From: Azonexaceae bacterium
GTDB lineage: Bacteria; Pseudomonadota; Gammaproteobacteria; Burkholderiales; Rhodocyclaceae
Direction of reading: 5' to 3'
NCBI GenBank assembly: GCA_009469675.1
Contig: SSSZ01000013.1
Location: 1 to 50,861, forward strand
DNA: 50,861 bases
Shown: piece by piece, positions 8,669 through 18,900 of the stretch
How positions within the stretch are numbered: the stretch's first letter is position 1
How the letters are laid out: the number at the start of each line of letters is the position of its first letter
Translations under genes and position numbers: made by a program
Notes under the pieces: generated by a model
Database searches by the model: none
Told to the model about the DNA's origin: nothing
What the model saw: only the letters and a program-made list of their open reading frames with translations

Positions 8669-9115
8669 GTGTTCGAAGGAGCAACGGCGTTGAGTCTGGA
8701 TGCAAAGGGGCGACTGGCCATTCCGGCCAGGCATCGCGAGTCCCTGCTCGAGGCTGCCGCGGGTTCCCTCGTTCTGACGGCCCATCCCCACCGCTGCCTG
8801 CTGCTTTATCCGTCGCCCGCCTGGCAGCCCATCCGCGACCAGATCCTCAAGGCTTCCAGCCTCGATCCCCGGGCGGCTTCGATCAAGCGGGTGATGGTGG
8901 GTAATGCCCGCAGCGAAGAACTCGATTCCGCCGGGCGCCTGTTGGTCGCCGCCGAATTGCGCGACTACGCCCAGTTGGAAAAGACGGTCTTCCTGGTCGG
9001 CATGGGTTCCCACTTCGAAATCTGGAGCGAGGCCGGCTGGAAGCAGCAAAACGACCTCGCCGCGGAGGCGCTGACCGGCGAACTGCCGCCGGGTCTTGGA
9101 GACCTGGTGCTGTGA
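8669..9115 (+). CDS. mraZ: Transcriptional regulator MraZ
   Basis: This first gene of the dcw cluster encodes a 148-residue AbrB-fold DNA-binding protein that autoregulates the operon. The first residues after the start, [22 protein letters not shown], are the conserved MraZ N-terminus, and a second copy of the half-domain ([18 protein letters not shown]) lies in the C-terminal half, as in the family. The start is GTG at 8669, with the purine-rich GGGGGAAAG upstream; the reading frame stays open back to 8537, but that upstream part covers the operator and is not conserved-looking. Its stop overlaps the rsmH start by 3 bp (GTGA). Confidence 0.95.
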   Translation: MFEGATALSLDAKGRLAIPARHRESLLEAAAGSLVLTAHPHRCLLLYPSPAWQPIRDQILKASSLDPRAASIKRVMVGNARSEELDSAGRLLVAAELRDYAQLEKTVFLVGMGSHFEIWSEAGWKQQNDLAAEALTGELPPGLGDLVL

Positions 9116-10038
9116 CCGGCGGAACCGCCCATGTGACGGTCCTGCTCGAAGCGGCGGTGGAGGCTCTGGCGGTAAAACCCGAAGGCGCCTACGTCGACGC
9201 GACCTTTGGGCGGGGCGGCCACAGCCGGGCGATCCTCGCCCGCCTTTCTGCCGCCGGCCGGCTCCTGGCGTTCGATCGCGACCCCATGGCCGTCGCCGCC
9301 GGCGAGGCTATCAACGATTCCCGTTTCCGCCTGGTTCACCGGGCTTTCGGCGAACTCGCCGCGGGTGCCGCCGAGGTCGGCTTGCCGGCGGCCGACGGAG
9401 TGCTGTTTGACGTAGGGGTGTCGTCGCCCCAGATCGACGATGGGCAAAGGGGGTTCAGCTTCCGCCACGATGCACCGCTCGACATGCGCATGGATACCAC
9501 CTGCGGCGAGACGGCGGCGGAGTGGCTGGCGCGGGCCGAGGTGAGGGACATAACGGAGGTCATCAGAAATTATGGCGAAGAACGGTTTGCTTTCCAGATT
9601 GCAAAGAAGGTTGTGGCTGCTCGGCTCGAACAACCTATTGTCACAACAGGTCAGTTCGCGGCCCTCGTACGCGAGGCCGTGCGCACCCGTGAGCCAGGGC
9701 AGGACCCGGCGACGCGCAGCTTTCAAGCTCTACGGATTCATATCAATCAGGAGCTCCGCCAGCTGGAGGTAGCGCTGCCCCAGGCCTTCGATCTGTTGCA
9801 GCCCGGCGGGCGCCTGGTGGTGATCGCCTTCCATTCGCTCGAAGACCGCATCGTCAAGCGCTTCATGAAAGCCCGGTCCGAACCCGACGTGGTGCCCAAG
9901 GGCGTGCCCTTGCGCGCCGACCAGTTGCCCAAGCCGAAGCTCAGGTTGGTGGGCAAGGCTGTGAAGCCCTCCGCCGTCGAAATCGCAGCCAATCCGCGGG
10001 CCCGCAGTGCGGTCATGCGGGTGGCTGAAAAGTTGTAA
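9112..10038 (+). CDS. rsmH: 16S rRNA m4C1402 methyltransferase RsmH (MraW)
   Basis: It transfers a methyl group from SAM to N4 of C1402 in the ribosomal P-site. The 308 residues match the usual length. The motifs are [13 protein letters not shown] at the start, [14 protein letters not shown] (SAM motif I), [19 protein letters not shown], and [14 protein letters not shown] near the end. The start GTG overlaps the mraZ stop. A segment at about 9540-9760 uses codons rare in the neighbouring genes (ATA, AGA, CCT, ACA) and is clearly less GC-rich, although the encoded residues ([16 protein letters not shown]) are family-typical. Confidence 0.97.
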   Translation: MTGGTAHVTVLLEAAVEALAVKPEGAYVDATFGRGGHSRAILARLSAAGRLLAFDRDPMAVAAGEAINDSRFRLVHRAFGELAAGAAEVGLPAADGVLFDVGVSSPQIDDGQRGFSFRHDAPLDMRMDTTCGETAAEWLARAEVRDITEVIRNYGEERFAFQIAKKVVAARLEQPIVTTGQFAALVREAVRTREPGQDPATRSFQALRIHINQELRQLEVALPQAFDLLQPGGRLVVIAFHSLEDRIVKRFMKARSEPDVVPKGVPLRADQLPKPKLRLVGKAVKPSAVEIAANPRARSAVMRVAEKL

Positions 10039-10352
10039 TGGTCCGTTTCAATATGATCCTGCTTCTCGTCGTCGTTGTCTGTGCCCTGGGCGTGGTGACC
10101 TCTCAGCACCGGGCGCGCAAGCTTTTCCAGGATCTGGAGGCGGAGCAGGAGCGGGCCAAGCAGCTCGACGTGGAATTCGGCCAGATCCAGCTCGAACTCT
10201 CCACCTGGGCGACCCATCCGCGCATCGAGCAGATCGCCCGCGACCGGCTCAAGATGCGCCTGCCCGACGGCAGCGGCAAGGCAATGGAAGCGAAGGCGGT
10301 GCCGGCGGCGGTGAAAAAGCCGGCCGCCCAGGCGACGAGGGGGCGCCGCTGA
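10038..10352 (+). CDS. ftsL: Cell division protein FtsL
   Basis: This is a small bitopic divisome protein of 104 residues. A short cytoplasmic start (MVRFN) is followed by one membrane segment (MILLLVVVVCALGVVTS) and then a periplasmic coiled-coil rich in Glu/Gln (LFQDLEAEQERAKQLDVEFGQIQLEL), ending in a basic Ala/Pro tail. It joins FtsB and FtsQ and activates FtsWI. The start overlaps the rsmH stop by one base (TAATG). Identification rests on architecture and position, since FtsL sequences are poorly conserved. Confidence 0.9.
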   Translation: MVRFNMILLLVVVVCALGVVTSQHRARKLFQDLEAEQERAKQLDVEFGQIQLELSTWATHPRIEQIARDRLKMRLPDGSGKAMEAKAVPAAVKKPAAQATRGRR

Positions 10353-12100
10353 TGGGGGTCCGGCGCCGCGGCCAGAAAGGCCATCGCTTCGCCGAAAGCC
10401 CGGTGCTGCAGCTGGCCCTGCAGGGCTGGCGTTCCCGCCTGGTGGGCCTGGTGCTCATGGCGGCCTTCGGTCTTTTGCTGGCCCGCGGCTTTTACCTCCA
10501 GGTCATCAACAACGATTTTCTGCAGGAAAAGGGCGAATCCCGCTATCGCCGGGATATCGAGGTGTCGGCTTCGCGGGGCAAGATCGTTGATCGCAACGGC
10601 GACATGCTGGCCGTGTCGACGCCCATGAAGTCGATCTGGATCATCCCGGCCGACGCCCGCCAGATGAGTCCGGCCCAAAAGCAAAAACTCGCCGCCCTGC
10701 TGGAGATGCCGGCCAAGGAACTGGAGGCCAAGTTCAACAGCGACAAGACCTTCGCCTTCCTGAAGCGCCAGGTGCCGCCGGAACTGGCCGGCCACGTCGC
10801 CGCCCTCAAGCTGCCCGGCGTCCATCAGGAAAAGGAATACCGCCGCTACTACCCGACCGGCGACATGACGGCCCACATCGTCGGCTTCACCGGCGTGGAC
10901 GACCGGGGCCTCGAGGGCGTCGAACTGGCCTTCCAGAACAGCCTCATCGGCCGGGCCGGGAGCCGCAGCGTCATCAAGGACCGGCGCGGCCAGATCGTCG
11001 AAGACGTGGGCGCCCTGCGTCCCCCCCAGGACGGCAAGGACGTCCGCCTGGCGCTGGATTCCAAGATCCAGTACCTGGCCTACAGCCAGCTCAGGGCAGC
11101 CGTCAGCGAAAACCACGCCAAGGCGGGTGGGGCCATCGTCATCGACGCCCGCAGCGGCGAAATCCTCGCCCTGGTCAATTGGCCGACCTACAACCCCAAC
11201 AACCGCGAACACCTCTCCGGCGCCCAGTTGCGCAACCGCGCCCTGACCGACACCTTCGAGCCGGGTTCGGTGATGAAGCCGTTTACCGCCGCCCTGGCGC
11301 TCGACCGGGGCCGGGTCCGCTTCGATACGGTCATCGACTGCGCTCCCGGCAGGCTGACCATCGGCAATGCCACCATTTCCGACGCCCACCCCCACGGCGC
11401 CCTGACCGTCGCCCAGGTCATCCAGAAATCGTCCAACGTCGGCACCGCCAAGATCGCCCTCGGCTTTCCCCCCAAGGAGATGTGGGAGATGTTCGACGGC
11501 GTCGGCTTCGGCCAGCAGCCCAACCTCGGCTTTCCCGGGGAGGTCACCGGCCGCCTGCGCCCCTGGAAGAACTGGCGGCCCATCGAGCAGGCCACCATGT
11601 CCTACGGCCACGGCATCTCCGTCAGTCTGGTCCAGCTGGCCCGGGCCTACACCGTCTTCGCCCGGGACGGCGAGCTGATTCCCCTTTCCCTGACCCGGCT
11701 CGACGACCTGCCGGTCCACGGCGCCCAGGTCTTTTCGCCGCAGACCGTGCGGGAAATCCGCGCCATGCTGGAAATGGCCGTCCAGCCCGAGGGCACGGCG
11801 CCCAAGGCGCGGGTCGCCGGCTACCGGGTGGGGGGCAAGACCGGTACCGCCTACAAGATCGAAGGCGGAGTGTATGCCCGCAAATACGTGGCCTCCTTCG
11901 TCGGCCTGGCGCCGATCAGCGATCCCCGGCTGGTGGTGGCGGTGATGATCGACGAACCTTCGGGCGCCGCCCACTACGGCGGCGACGTTGCCGGTCCCGC
12001 CTTCTCCCACATCATGGGCGGCGCCCTGCGCACCCTGGGCATCCCTCCGGACGCGCCGATCCAGGTGGCCCAGGCGGAAAACAAAAAGGAAAAACTGTGA
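10352..12100 (+). CDS. ftsI: Peptidoglycan D,D-transpeptidase FtsI (PBP3)
   Basis: This septal class B penicillin-binding protein has 582 residues. The start is the ATG at 10352, overlapping the ftsL stop (TGATG); an upstream in-frame extension is an ftsL shadow. There is one N-terminal membrane anchor (about residues 27-48), a pedestal domain, then the transpeptidase domain with SVMK (catalytic Ser about 306), SSN (about 360-362) and KTGT (about 496). It cross-links septal peptidoglycan with FtsW. The basic RRRGQKGHR at the start is a typical cytoplasmic tail. Confidence 0.98.
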   Translation: MGVRRRGQKGHRFAESPVLQLALQGWRSRLVGLVLMAAFGLLLARGFYLQVINNDFLQEKGESRYRRDIEVSASRGKIVDRNGDMLAVSTPMKSIWIIPADARQMSPAQKQKLAALLEMPAKELEAKFNSDKTFAFLKRQVPPELAGHVAALKLPGVHQEKEYRRYYPTGDMTAHIVGFTGVDDRGLEGVELAFQNSLIGRAGSRSVIKDRRGQIVEDVGALRPPQDGKDVRLALDSKIQYLAYSQLRAAVSENHAKAGGAIVIDARSGEILALVNWPTYNPNNREHLSGAQLRNRALTDTFEPGSVMKPFTAALALDRGRVRFDTVIDCAPGRLTIGNATISDAHPHGALTVAQVIQKSSNVGTAKIALGFPPKEMWEMFDGVGFGQQPNLGFPGEVTGRLRPWKNWRPIEQATMSYGHGISVSLVQLARAYTVFARDGELIPLSLTRLDDLPVHGAQVFSPQTVREIRAMLEMAVQPEGTAPKARVAGYRVGGKTGTAYKIEGGVYARKYVASFVGLAPISDPRLVVAVMIDEPSGAAHYGGDVAGPAFSHIMGGALRTLGIPPDAPIQVAQAENKKEKL

Positions 12101-13578
12101 GTTCCGTGCGCGAACTGCTCCAGCGCTTCGCCGCCCTCGGGGTCGAACCCCTCGGCGTCGCCGACGACAGCCGCCAGGTCCGGCCGGGCGATCTGTTTCT
12201 CGCCTACCCCGGCGCCCTGGCCGACGGGCGCCGCTATATCGCCGATGCCATCGCCCGCGGCGCCGTCGGCGTCCTCTGGCAGGCCGGCGGCGATTTCGCC
12301 TGGCAGGCCGGGTGGACCGTTCCCAATTTCGCCGCCGAGGGGCTGCGCGCCCTGGCCGGGCCCCTCGCCCACGAAGCCTGCGGCCGGCCCACCGAGGCCC
12401 TGTCCCTGATCGCCGTCACCGGCACCAACGGCAAGACCACCGTCAGCCAGTGGGTAGGGCGGGCCCATCCTGGACCCTGCGCCATCGTCGGCACCCTGGG
12501 AGCGGGTTTCCCCGGCGAACTGGCCGACACCGGGTTCACCACCCCCGAGGCCACCACGCTGATGCGCGGCCTGGCCGAATTCGGCCGCCGCGGCGCCGTC
12601 GCCTGCGCCCTCGAAGCCAGTTCCATCGGCATCGAGGAAGGGCGGCTCAACGGCGCCCGGGTCGATGTCGCCGTATTCACCAACCTGACCCGCGACCACC
12701 TCGACTACCACGCCACCATGGAGGCCTACGCCGCCGCCAAGGAGCGCTTGTTCCAGTGGCCACGCCTGCGCGCTGCCGTCATCAACCTTGATGATGCCTT
12801 CGGGCGCCGCCTCTACGCCGAGTGCCGCGTCTCCCGCGTGCTCGGCTACGCCATCGGCCAGGCCGAAGACGCCCCCGGCGCGGCGCTGCGGGCCGAGCAT
12901 CTGGAGCACACCGCGGGCGGCCAGTCGTTTACCTTGGTGGCGCCCAACGGCCGGGCCGTGGTCGAGACCCCCCTGGTCGGCCGCTACAACGTTTCCAACC
13001 TGCTGGCGGTGGCCGGCGTGCTGGTCGATGCCGGTCTGCCCCTCAAGGAAATCGCCGCCCGCCTGGCCGCCCTGACCCCGCCGCCGGGCCGCATGGAACG
13101 CCTGGGCGGCCAGGGCGAACCGCTAGTCGTGGTCGATTACGCCCATTCTCCCGACGCCCTGGAAAACGCCCTGGCCGCGCTGCGGGAGGTTGCCGCGGCA
13201 CGCCAGGGCAGGCTGGTGGCGGTCTTTGGCTGCGGCGGCGACCGTGACCAGGGCAAGCGCCCCCTCATGGGCGAGGTGGCCCGCCGCCTCGCCGACGCCG
13301 TGGTGGTGACCAGCGACAATCCCCGCCGGGAAGACCCGGCGGCCATCATCGCCGACATCCTGCCGGGCGCCCCCGGCGCCACCGTCATCGTCGACCGGGC
13401 CGCGGCCATCGGCCAGGCCATCGGCGCCGCCGGGCCGACCGACGTCGTCCTGCTCGCCGGCAAGGGCCACGAACCTTACCAGGAGGTGGCGGGCGTGCGC
13501 CGCCCCTTCTCCGATATCGAACAGGCCGGCGCCGCCCTGGCGGCCCGCCGCGCCGCCCATGCCGGGGAGGCTTCATGA
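12097..13578 (+). CDS. murE: UDP-MurNAc-L-Ala-D-Glu:meso-DAP ligase
   Basis: It adds meso-diaminopimelate to the nucleotide precursor using ATP. It has 493 residues from the GTG at 12097, which overlaps the ftsI stop (GTGA). The P-loop TGTNGKTT is at about residue 107. TNLTRDHLDYH and the family signature DNPR (in TSDNPRREDP) are present; DNPR is the motif that selects meso-DAP over lysine, which fits a Gram-negative wall. The C-terminal GKGHEPYQ is conserved. The open frame extends upstream to 11179, but that part is a shadow of ftsI. Confidence 0.97.
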   Translation: MSSVRELLQRFAALGVEPLGVADDSRQVRPGDLFLAYPGALADGRRYIADAIARGAVGVLWQAGGDFAWQAGWTVPNFAAEGLRALAGPLAHEACGRPTEALSLIAVTGTNGKTTVSQWVGRAHPGPCAIVGTLGAGFPGELADTGFTTPEATTLMRGLAEFGRRGAVACALEASSIGIEEGRLNGARVDVAVFTNLTRDHLDYHATMEAYAAAKERLFQWPRLRAAVINLDDAFGRRLYAECRVSRVLGYAIGQAEDAPGAALRAEHLEHTAGGQSFTLVAPNGRAVVETPLVGRYNVSNLLAVAGVLVDAGLPLKEIAARLAALTPPPGRMERLGGQGEPLVVVDYAHSPDALENALAALREVAAARQGRLVAVFGCGGDRDQGKRPLMGEVARRLADAVVVTSDNPRREDPAAIIADILPGAPGATVIVDRAAAIGQAIGAAGPTDVVLLAGKGHEPYQEVAGVRRPFSDIEQAGAALAARRAAHAGEAS

Positions 13579-14954
13579 ACGGCTTGCTCTCCTTCGTCGC
13601 CGCCGCCGTCGACGGCCGCCTGGAGGGCGCCGACGTGGCGCTTTCCGGCGTGTCCACCGATACCCGCACGGTCGGCGCCGGCCAGCTGTTCGTCGCCCTG
13701 CGGGGCGAGCGCTTCGACGCCCACGATTTTCTCGACCAGGCCGTCGCGGCCGGGGCCGCCGCTGTCCTTGTCGCCGACCACAAGGCGGTGCCGGCCGGCG
13801 TCCCGGCCGTCGTCGTCGCCGATACCCGCCTCGCCCTCGGCCGCCTGGCCGCCGCCTGGCGGGCCCGTTTCACCCTCCCGGTGGTGGCGGTGACCGGCTC
13901 CAACGGCAAGACCACCACCAAGGAAATGATCGCCGCCATCCTCAAGGCCCGGTTCGGCGATGCCGTGCTGGCCACCCGCGGCAATCTCAACAACGACATC
14001 GGCCTGCCCCTGACGCTCCTCGGCCTCGATGCCGGCCACCGCGCCGCAGTCATCGAAATGGGCATGAACCATCCCGGCGAAATCGCCTACCTGGCGCCCC
14101 TCGGCGCCCCCACCGTGGCCCTCGTCACCAACGCCCAGCGCGCCCACCTGGAAGGGATGGGCGACCTCGACGAAGTGGCGCGGGAAAAGGGCGCCATTTT
14201 CTCCGGTCTGCCCGCCGACGGCACCGCGGTCATCAACGCCGACGACGGCTACGCCAATTTCTGGCACATTCTGGCCGGCGAGCGCCCCGTCCTTTATTTT
14301 GCCATCGACCACCCCGCCGACGTGCGCGGCATCGTGCACCAGCACGGCCTGGACATCGCCATCCACCTTGCCACCCCCCAGGGCGAGGCGGAAGTCGAGC
14401 TGCAGGTGCCCGGCCGCCACAACGCCCGCAACGCGGTGGCCGCTGCGGCCGCCTGCCTCGCCGCCGGCCTGCCCCTGGCCGCCGTGGTAGCGGGGCTGGC
14501 TGCCTTCGCCGGAGTCAAGGGCCGGCTGCAGCGCCGGGCCGGCCGCAACGGCGCCGTCGTCCTGGACGATACCTATAACGCCAATCCCGATTCGGTGCGA
14601 GCCGGCATCGACGTGCTGGCCTCGACCATCGGCCGCAAAATCCTCGTGCTCGGCGACATGGGCGAAATCGGCGAGGCCAGCGCCCAGTACCACGACGAAG
14701 TCGGCGGCTACGCCAAGAGCCAGGGCATCGACCGCCTGTTGACCCTGGGCGACATCGCCCCGATCGCCGCCCGCAACTTCGGCGAAGGCGGGCTGGCCTG
14801 CCGCTCGCCGGAGGAGCTGCTGGCCGCCCTGTCCCCCGAGCTCACCCCCGCCGCCACCGTACTGGTCAAGGGGTCGCGTTTCATGAAGATGGAACGGATC
14901 GCCGACGCCATCGCCGCGGCGCCCGCCGCCGAGAAACCCAAGGAGGGTGCCTAG
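13575..14954 (+). CDS. murF: UDP-MurNAc-tripeptide:D-Ala-D-Ala ligase
   Basis: It adds the D-Ala-D-Ala dipeptide, completing the UDP-MurNAc-pentapeptide. It has 459 residues. The N-terminal domain contains the STDTRTVGAGQLFVALRGE motif, the ATP site [11 protein letters not shown] is at about residue 107, EMGMNHPGEI and LDDTYNANPDS follow. The ATG overlaps the murE stop by 4 bp (ATGA), indicating translational coupling. D-Ala-D-Ala is made by the ddl gene later in the same cluster. Confidence 0.98.
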   Translation: MNGLLSFVAAAVDGRLEGADVALSGVSTDTRTVGAGQLFVALRGERFDAHDFLDQAVAAGAAAVLVADHKAVPAGVPAVVVADTRLALGRLAAAWRARFTLPVVAVTGSNGKTTTKEMIAAILKARFGDAVLATRGNLNNDIGLPLTLLGLDAGHRAAVIEMGMNHPGEIAYLAPLGAPTVALVTNAQRAHLEGMGDLDEVAREKGAIFSGLPADGTAVINADDGYANFWHILAGERPVLYFAIDHPADVRGIVHQHGLDIAIHLATPQGEAEVELQVPGRHNARNAVAAAAACLAAGLPLAAVVAGLAAFAGVKGRLQRRAGRNGAVVLDDTYNANPDSVRAGIDVLASTIGRKILVLGDMGEIGEASAQYHDEVGGYAKSQGIDRLLTLGDIAPIAARNFGEGGLACRSPEELLAALSPELTPAATVLVKGSRFMKMERIADAIAAAPAAEKPKEGA

Positions 14955-16058
14955 ATGCTCCTCGCCCTGTCCCAGTGGTTCGCCCAGGACGTCCGCTTCT
15001 TCAACGTCTTCAACTACATCACCCTGCGCACCGTGCTGGCGGCGATGACGGCGCTGCTCATCTCCTTCGCCGCCGGGCCGCGGGTCATTCGCTGGCTCGC
15101 CGCCAAGAAGATCGGCCAGGCGGTGCGCACCGACGGACCGCAGACCCACCTCGTCAAGTCGGGTACGCCGACCATGGGCGGCGTCCTCATCCTCATCGCC
15201 ATCGGCATCACCACCCTGCTCTGGGGCGACCTCAGCAACAAGTATGTATGGACTGTGCTGGTGGTCACCCTCGGTTTCGGCATCGTCGGCTGGTACGACG
15301 ACTGGAAAAAAGTCGTCTACCGCGACCCCAACGGGCTGGCCAGCCGCTGGAAATTCTTCTGGCAGTCCGTATTGGGCCTCGGTGCCGCCCTTTTTCTCGC
15401 CTTTTCCGCCAAGTCCGGCGCCCAGACCGAACTCATCGTGCCCTTCTTCAAGACCATCGCCTATCCCCTGGGGGTGGTCGGGTTCATCACCCTGACCTAT
15501 TTCGTCATCGTCGGCACCTCGAACGCCGTGAATCTGACCGACGGCCTCGACGGCCTGGCGATCATGCCGACGGTCATGGTCGCCGCCGCCTTCGCCCTTT
15601 TTGCCTACGTCACCGGCCACGCGGTGTACGCCAAGTACCTGTTCATCCCCTACGTGCCGGGAGCGGGCGAACTCTGCGTCTTCCTCGGCGCCCTGGCGGG
15701 AGCAGGGCTCGGCTTCCTCTGGTTCAACGCCTACCCTGCCGAGGTCTTCATGGGCGACGTCGGCGCCCTGGCCCTGGGCGCCGCCCTCGGCACCGTGGCG
15801 GTGATTGTGCGCCAGGAAATCGTCCTCTTCATCATGGGCGGCGTCTTCGTCGTCGAAACCCTGTCGGTGATGCTGCAGGTCGCCTACTTCAAATACACCA
15901 AGCGCAAATTCGGCCAGGGCCGGCGCATCCTGCGCATGGCGCCCCTGCACCACCACTTCGAGCAGACGGGCTGGAAGGAAACCCAGGTCGTCGTGCGCTT
16001 CTGGATCATCACCATCATGCTGGTGCTGATCGGCCTGTCTACGTTGAAACTGAGATGA
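14955..16058 (+). CDS. mraY: Phospho-MurNAc-pentapeptide transferase
   Basis: This integral membrane enzyme transfers phospho-MurNAc-pentapeptide to undecaprenyl phosphate, giving lipid I. It has 367 residues with about ten membrane segments. GYDDWKKV-type sequence ([16 protein letters not shown]) carries the catalytic Asp pair, followed by [11 protein letters not shown] and the HHHFE motif (APLHHHFE) near the end. The ATG directly follows the murF stop (TAGATG) and has AAGGAGG upstream. A palindromic repeat separates it from murD. Confidence 0.98.
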   Translation: MLLALSQWFAQDVRFFNVFNYITLRTVLAAMTALLISFAAGPRVIRWLAAKKIGQAVRTDGPQTHLVKSGTPTMGGVLILIAIGITTLLWGDLSNKYVWTVLVVTLGFGIVGWYDDWKKVVYRDPNGLASRWKFFWQSVLGLGAALFLAFSAKSGAQTELIVPFFKTIAYPLGVVGFITLTYFVIVGTSNAVNLTDGLDGLAIMPTVMVAAAFALFAYVTGHAVYAKYLFIPYVPGAGELCVFLGALAGAGLGFLWFNAYPAEVFMGDVGALALGAALGTVAVIVRQEIVLFIMGGVFVVETLSVMLQVAYFKYTKRKFGQGRRILRMAPLHHHFEQTGWKETQVVVRFWIITIMLVLIGLSTLKLR

Positions 16059-16068
16059 AAAAACGGTT

Positions 16069-16142
16069 GAACCGCAAAGGCGCAGAAACGCAGAGAAAGG
16101 TTTTCCTTCGTTTTTCTCTGCGTCTCTGCGCCTCCGCGTTTC
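16069..16142. repeat. Palindromic element, copy A (mraY-murD gap)
   Basis: The left arm (16069-16100, GAACCGCAAAGGCGCAGAAA...) and right arm (16105-16142) are inverted copies with roughly 25 of the first 30 positions complementary, and only a few bases between. It fills almost the whole gap between mraY and murD. Read on the minus strand, it starts TTGAAACGC, the same start context as the GxxExxY gene at 44172. Confidence 0.85.
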
Positions 16143-16155
16143 AAATCAACAAGTC

Positions 16156-17520
16156 ATGGAACTGAAGGGCAAACACATCCTGGTGGTAGGGCTCGGCGAG
16201 TCGGGGCTGGCGATGGCCAAGTGGCTGCAGCGCCAGGGCGCCCGCCTGCGGGTTGCCGACAGTCGTGCGGCGCCGCCCAATGTCGATGCCCTGCGCGCCG
16301 CCGCTCCTGGCGCCGAACTGGTGGCCGGCCCCTTCGCCGATGCCCCTTTTGCCGGCGTCGACCTGATCGCCCTTTCCCCCGGCGTGCCCAAGGCCACGCC
16401 CCAGGTGGCCCAGGCCGCCGTCCCCGTGGTTTCCGAAATCGAACTCTTCGCCGCCGGGGTCCGCCAATTCGCCCCGGCCTCGAAGATCGTCGCCATCACC
16501 GGCAGCAACGGCAAGACCACGACTACGGCGCTCACCGCCCACCTCCTGAACAGCGCCGGCGTGCCGGCGGTGGCCTGCGGCAACATTTCGCCCTCGGCCC
16601 TCGACGCCCTCATGGACGCCCTCGATGCCGCCCCCTCGGGCAAGCCGCTGCCCGCCGTCTGGGTGGTCGAGCTTTCCAGCTTCCAACTGGAGACCACCGC
16701 CCATCTCAACGCTGCCGCAGCGACGCTGCTCAACGTCTCCGAAGACCATCTCGACCGCTACGACGGCAGCCTGGCCAACTATGCGGCGGCCAAGGCCCGC
16801 ATCTTCAAGGGCAAGGGCGTCATGGTACTCAACCGCGACGACGACTGGTCCATGGCCGGCGGGCGTTGCGGCCGTGCCATGGTCACTTTCGGCCTCGACG
16901 CCCCGGTGCGGCCGGTGGATTACGGCCTCCGGGCGGGCGCCCTTTGCCGCGGCCCGGAAGCCTTGGTGGCGCTGACCGGTCTCCAGCTGGCCGGCCTCCA
17001 CAACGCCGCCAACGCCCTGGCCGCCCTCGCTCTCTGCGAAGCGGTGGGGGTGGCGCCGCAGCGCCTGGTCGATGGCCTGAAATCCTTCCGTGGCCTGCCC
17101 CATCGGGTCGAGACCGTGGCCGAGATCGGCGGCGTGCTTTATGTGGACGATTCCAAGGGCACCAACGTCGGCGCCACCCTGGCTGCCATCGAAGGCCTGG
17201 GCCGCAAGGTCGCCATCGTCCTGGGGGGCGAGGGCAAGGGCCAGGATTTCTCGCCCCTCTGCGCCGCCCTGAACAAGCACGGCCGGGCCGCCGCCCTGAT
17301 CGGCCGCGACGCCCCGGCCATCGAAGCCGCCATCGCCGGCGCCGGCATTCCCCTGCAGCGCTGCGCCGACATGGCGGCCGCCGTGGGCTGGCTGGCCGGC
17401 CAGGCCCGGGCCGGCGACTGCGTCCTGCTGTCTCCCGCCTGTGCCAGCCTCGACATGTACCGCAACTACGCCGAGCGCGCCGCCGCCTTCGTCGCTGCCG
17501 TCAAGGGGCTGCACCCATGA
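16156..17520 (+). CDS. murD: UDP-MurNAc-L-Ala:D-Glu ligase
   Basis: It adds D-glutamate to UDP-MurNAc-L-alanine. It has 454 residues. The N-terminal Rossmann region begins [19 protein letters not shown]. The ATP site is [10 protein letters not shown] at about 115-124, followed by [19 protein letters not shown], and the C-terminal HRVETV and DDSKGTN motifs. The ATG at 16156 has no purine-rich ribosome site immediately upstream; copy A of the palindromic element lies there and may have replaced the original leader. Its stop overlaps the ftsW start. Confidence 0.97.
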   Translation: MELKGKHILVVGLGESGLAMAKWLQRQGARLRVADSRAAPPNVDALRAAAPGAELVAGPFADAPFAGVDLIALSPGVPKATPQVAQAAVPVVSEIELFAAGVRQFAPASKIVAITGSNGKTTTTALTAHLLNSAGVPAVACGNISPSALDALMDALDAAPSGKPLPAVWVVELSSFQLETTAHLNAAAATLLNVSEDHLDRYDGSLANYAAAKARIFKGKGVMVLNRDDDWSMAGGRCGRAMVTFGLDAPVRPVDYGLRAGALCRGPEALVALTGLQLAGLHNAANALAALALCEAVGVAPQRLVDGLKSFRGLPHRVETVAEIGGVLYVDDSKGTNVGATLAAIEGLGRKVAIVLGGEGKGQDFSPLCAALNKHGRAAALIGRDAPAIEAAIAGAGIPLQRCADMAAAVGWLAGQARAGDCVLLSPACASLDMYRNYAERAAAFVAAVKGLHP

Positions 17521-18680
17521 TGCTCGCCGCCCTCGAAGCCCCCCGCCGCCAGGTTCCGGAAATCGACTACGCGCTCCTGTGGAGCGTCCTGCTCCTCTTG
17601 TTTGCCGGCCTGGTCATGGTTTATTCGGCGTCCATCGCCACCGCCGAGGGCAGCCGGGCGTTCAGCCACCAGCCTGCCTATTTCCTCGTCCGCCACGGCA
17701 TCTTCCTGTGCATCGGCCTGGTGGCGGCGGCGGTGGCCTTCCAGATTCCCCTGTCGCTCTGGCAGAAATACGCGCCCCTGCTTTTCCTTGCCGGCGTCGT
17801 CCTCCTTGCCGTTGTCCTCGTTCCCGGCCTCGGGCGCGACGTCAACGGCGCCCGCCGCTGGCTCCCCCTGGGCTTCGCCAACCTCCAGCCCTCGGAGCTG
17901 ATGAAGCTCTTCGCCGTCCTCTACGCTGCCGACTTCACGGTGCGCAAGATGGCGGTGATCCACGACCTCAAGCAGGCTTTCCTGCCCATGGCCGGCGCCA
18001 TGGTCCTGGTCGGCGGCCTGCTCTTGAAGGAACCCGACTTCGGCGCCTTCGTGGTCATCATCTCCATCGCCGTCGGCATCCTTTTCCTGGGGGGGCTCAA
18101 GGCCCGGCTCTTCGCCGTCCTCTTCTTCGTCCTGGTCGCTGCTTTTGCCCTCCTCATCATCGTTTCGCCCTATCGCCGGGACCGCATCTTCGGCTTCATG
18201 GACCCCTGGGCCGACGCCTTCGGCCGGGGCTACCAGCTTTCCCATTCGCTGATCGCCTTCGGCCGAGGGGAATTGTTCGGGGTCGGCCTGGGCGCCAGCG
18301 TGGAAAAACTCTTCTATCTGCCCGAGGCCCACACCGATTTCCTCCTTGCCGTGATTGCCGAAGAACTGGGTTTCGTCGGCGTCCTCGCCGTGCTCGCCCT
18401 GTTTGCCCTGCTCGTCCAGCGCGCCTTCGCCATCGGCCGCCGCTGCGTCCAGCTCGACCGCCTCTATCCCGCCCTGGTGGCGATGGGCATCGGCATCTGG
18501 ATGGGGGTGCAGTCCTTCATCAACATGGGCGTCAATATGGGCCTGCTGCCTACCAAGGGCCTGACCCTGCCCCTGATGAGCTTCGGCGGCTCGGGCATCC
18601 TGGCCAACTGTCTGGCCCTGGCCATTTTGCTCAGGGTCGATTGGGAAAATCGTCAATTGATGCGCGGGGCGAAACTATGA
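17517..18680 (+). CDS. ftsW: Septal peptidoglycan polymerase FtsW (SEDS family)
   Basis: This multi-spanning glycosyltransferase polymerises lipid II together with FtsI. It has 387 residues with about ten membrane segments. SEDS signatures are present: [26 protein letters not shown], and the C-terminal [25 protein letters not shown]. The catalytic-loop Asp lies in KEPDFG-type sequence. Two consecutive ATGs (17517 and 17520) overlap the murD stop; either could serve. An unusual 220 bp spacer follows before murG. Confidence 0.97.
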   Translation: MMLAALEAPRRQVPEIDYALLWSVLLLLFAGLVMVYSASIATAEGSRAFSHQPAYFLVRHGIFLCIGLVAAAVAFQIPLSLWQKYAPLLFLAGVVLLAVVLVPGLGRDVNGARRWLPLGFANLQPSELMKLFAVLYAADFTVRKMAVIHDLKQAFLPMAGAMVLVGGLLLKEPDFGAFVVIISIAVGILFLGGLKARLFAVLFFVLVAAFALLIIVSPYRRDRIFGFMDPWADAFGRGYQLSHSLIAFGRGELFGVGLGASVEKLFYLPEAHTDFLLAVIAEELGFVGVLAVLALFALLVQRAFAIGRRCVQLDRLYPALVAMGIGIWMGVQSFINMGVNMGLLPTKGLTLPLMSFGGSGILANCLALAILLRVDWENRQLMRGAKL

Positions 18681-18900
18681 GAACCCCAGCCCACCTTCAT
18701 CACCTAGCGGTTTCGCCGCCGGCCGGCCGGGCGCAGCCGGCATTGAGCGCAGCCCGGCCGGGGACCAACCCGGCCGCTCATGCGCCGGGGCGGGCCATGA
18801 CTCGCCGCCCTTGGCGTAACGATTCCACCGGGGCGAAGGCATTCGCCCGGGGGCGGGCAAATCCATCCGTACACGGCCAATCGACCTCCGGAGGCCGGCC
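18681..18900. other. 220 bp spacer between ftsW and murG
   Basis: ftsW and murG normally touch or overlap. Here the spacer is GC-rich with several short inverted repeats, including GGGCGAA/TTCGCCC with a 4 nt loop near 18835-18855 and CCGG-bounded repeats around 18700-18765. An open frame at 18677-18904 (75 codons) starts at an ATGA overlapping the ftsW stop and ends at a TGA overlapping the murG start, but its third-position GC (about 70%) is much lower than its neighbours (above 90%) and the protein is low complexity, so coding is doubtful. GGAGG at 18893-18897 is the murG ribosome site. Confidence 0.45.
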
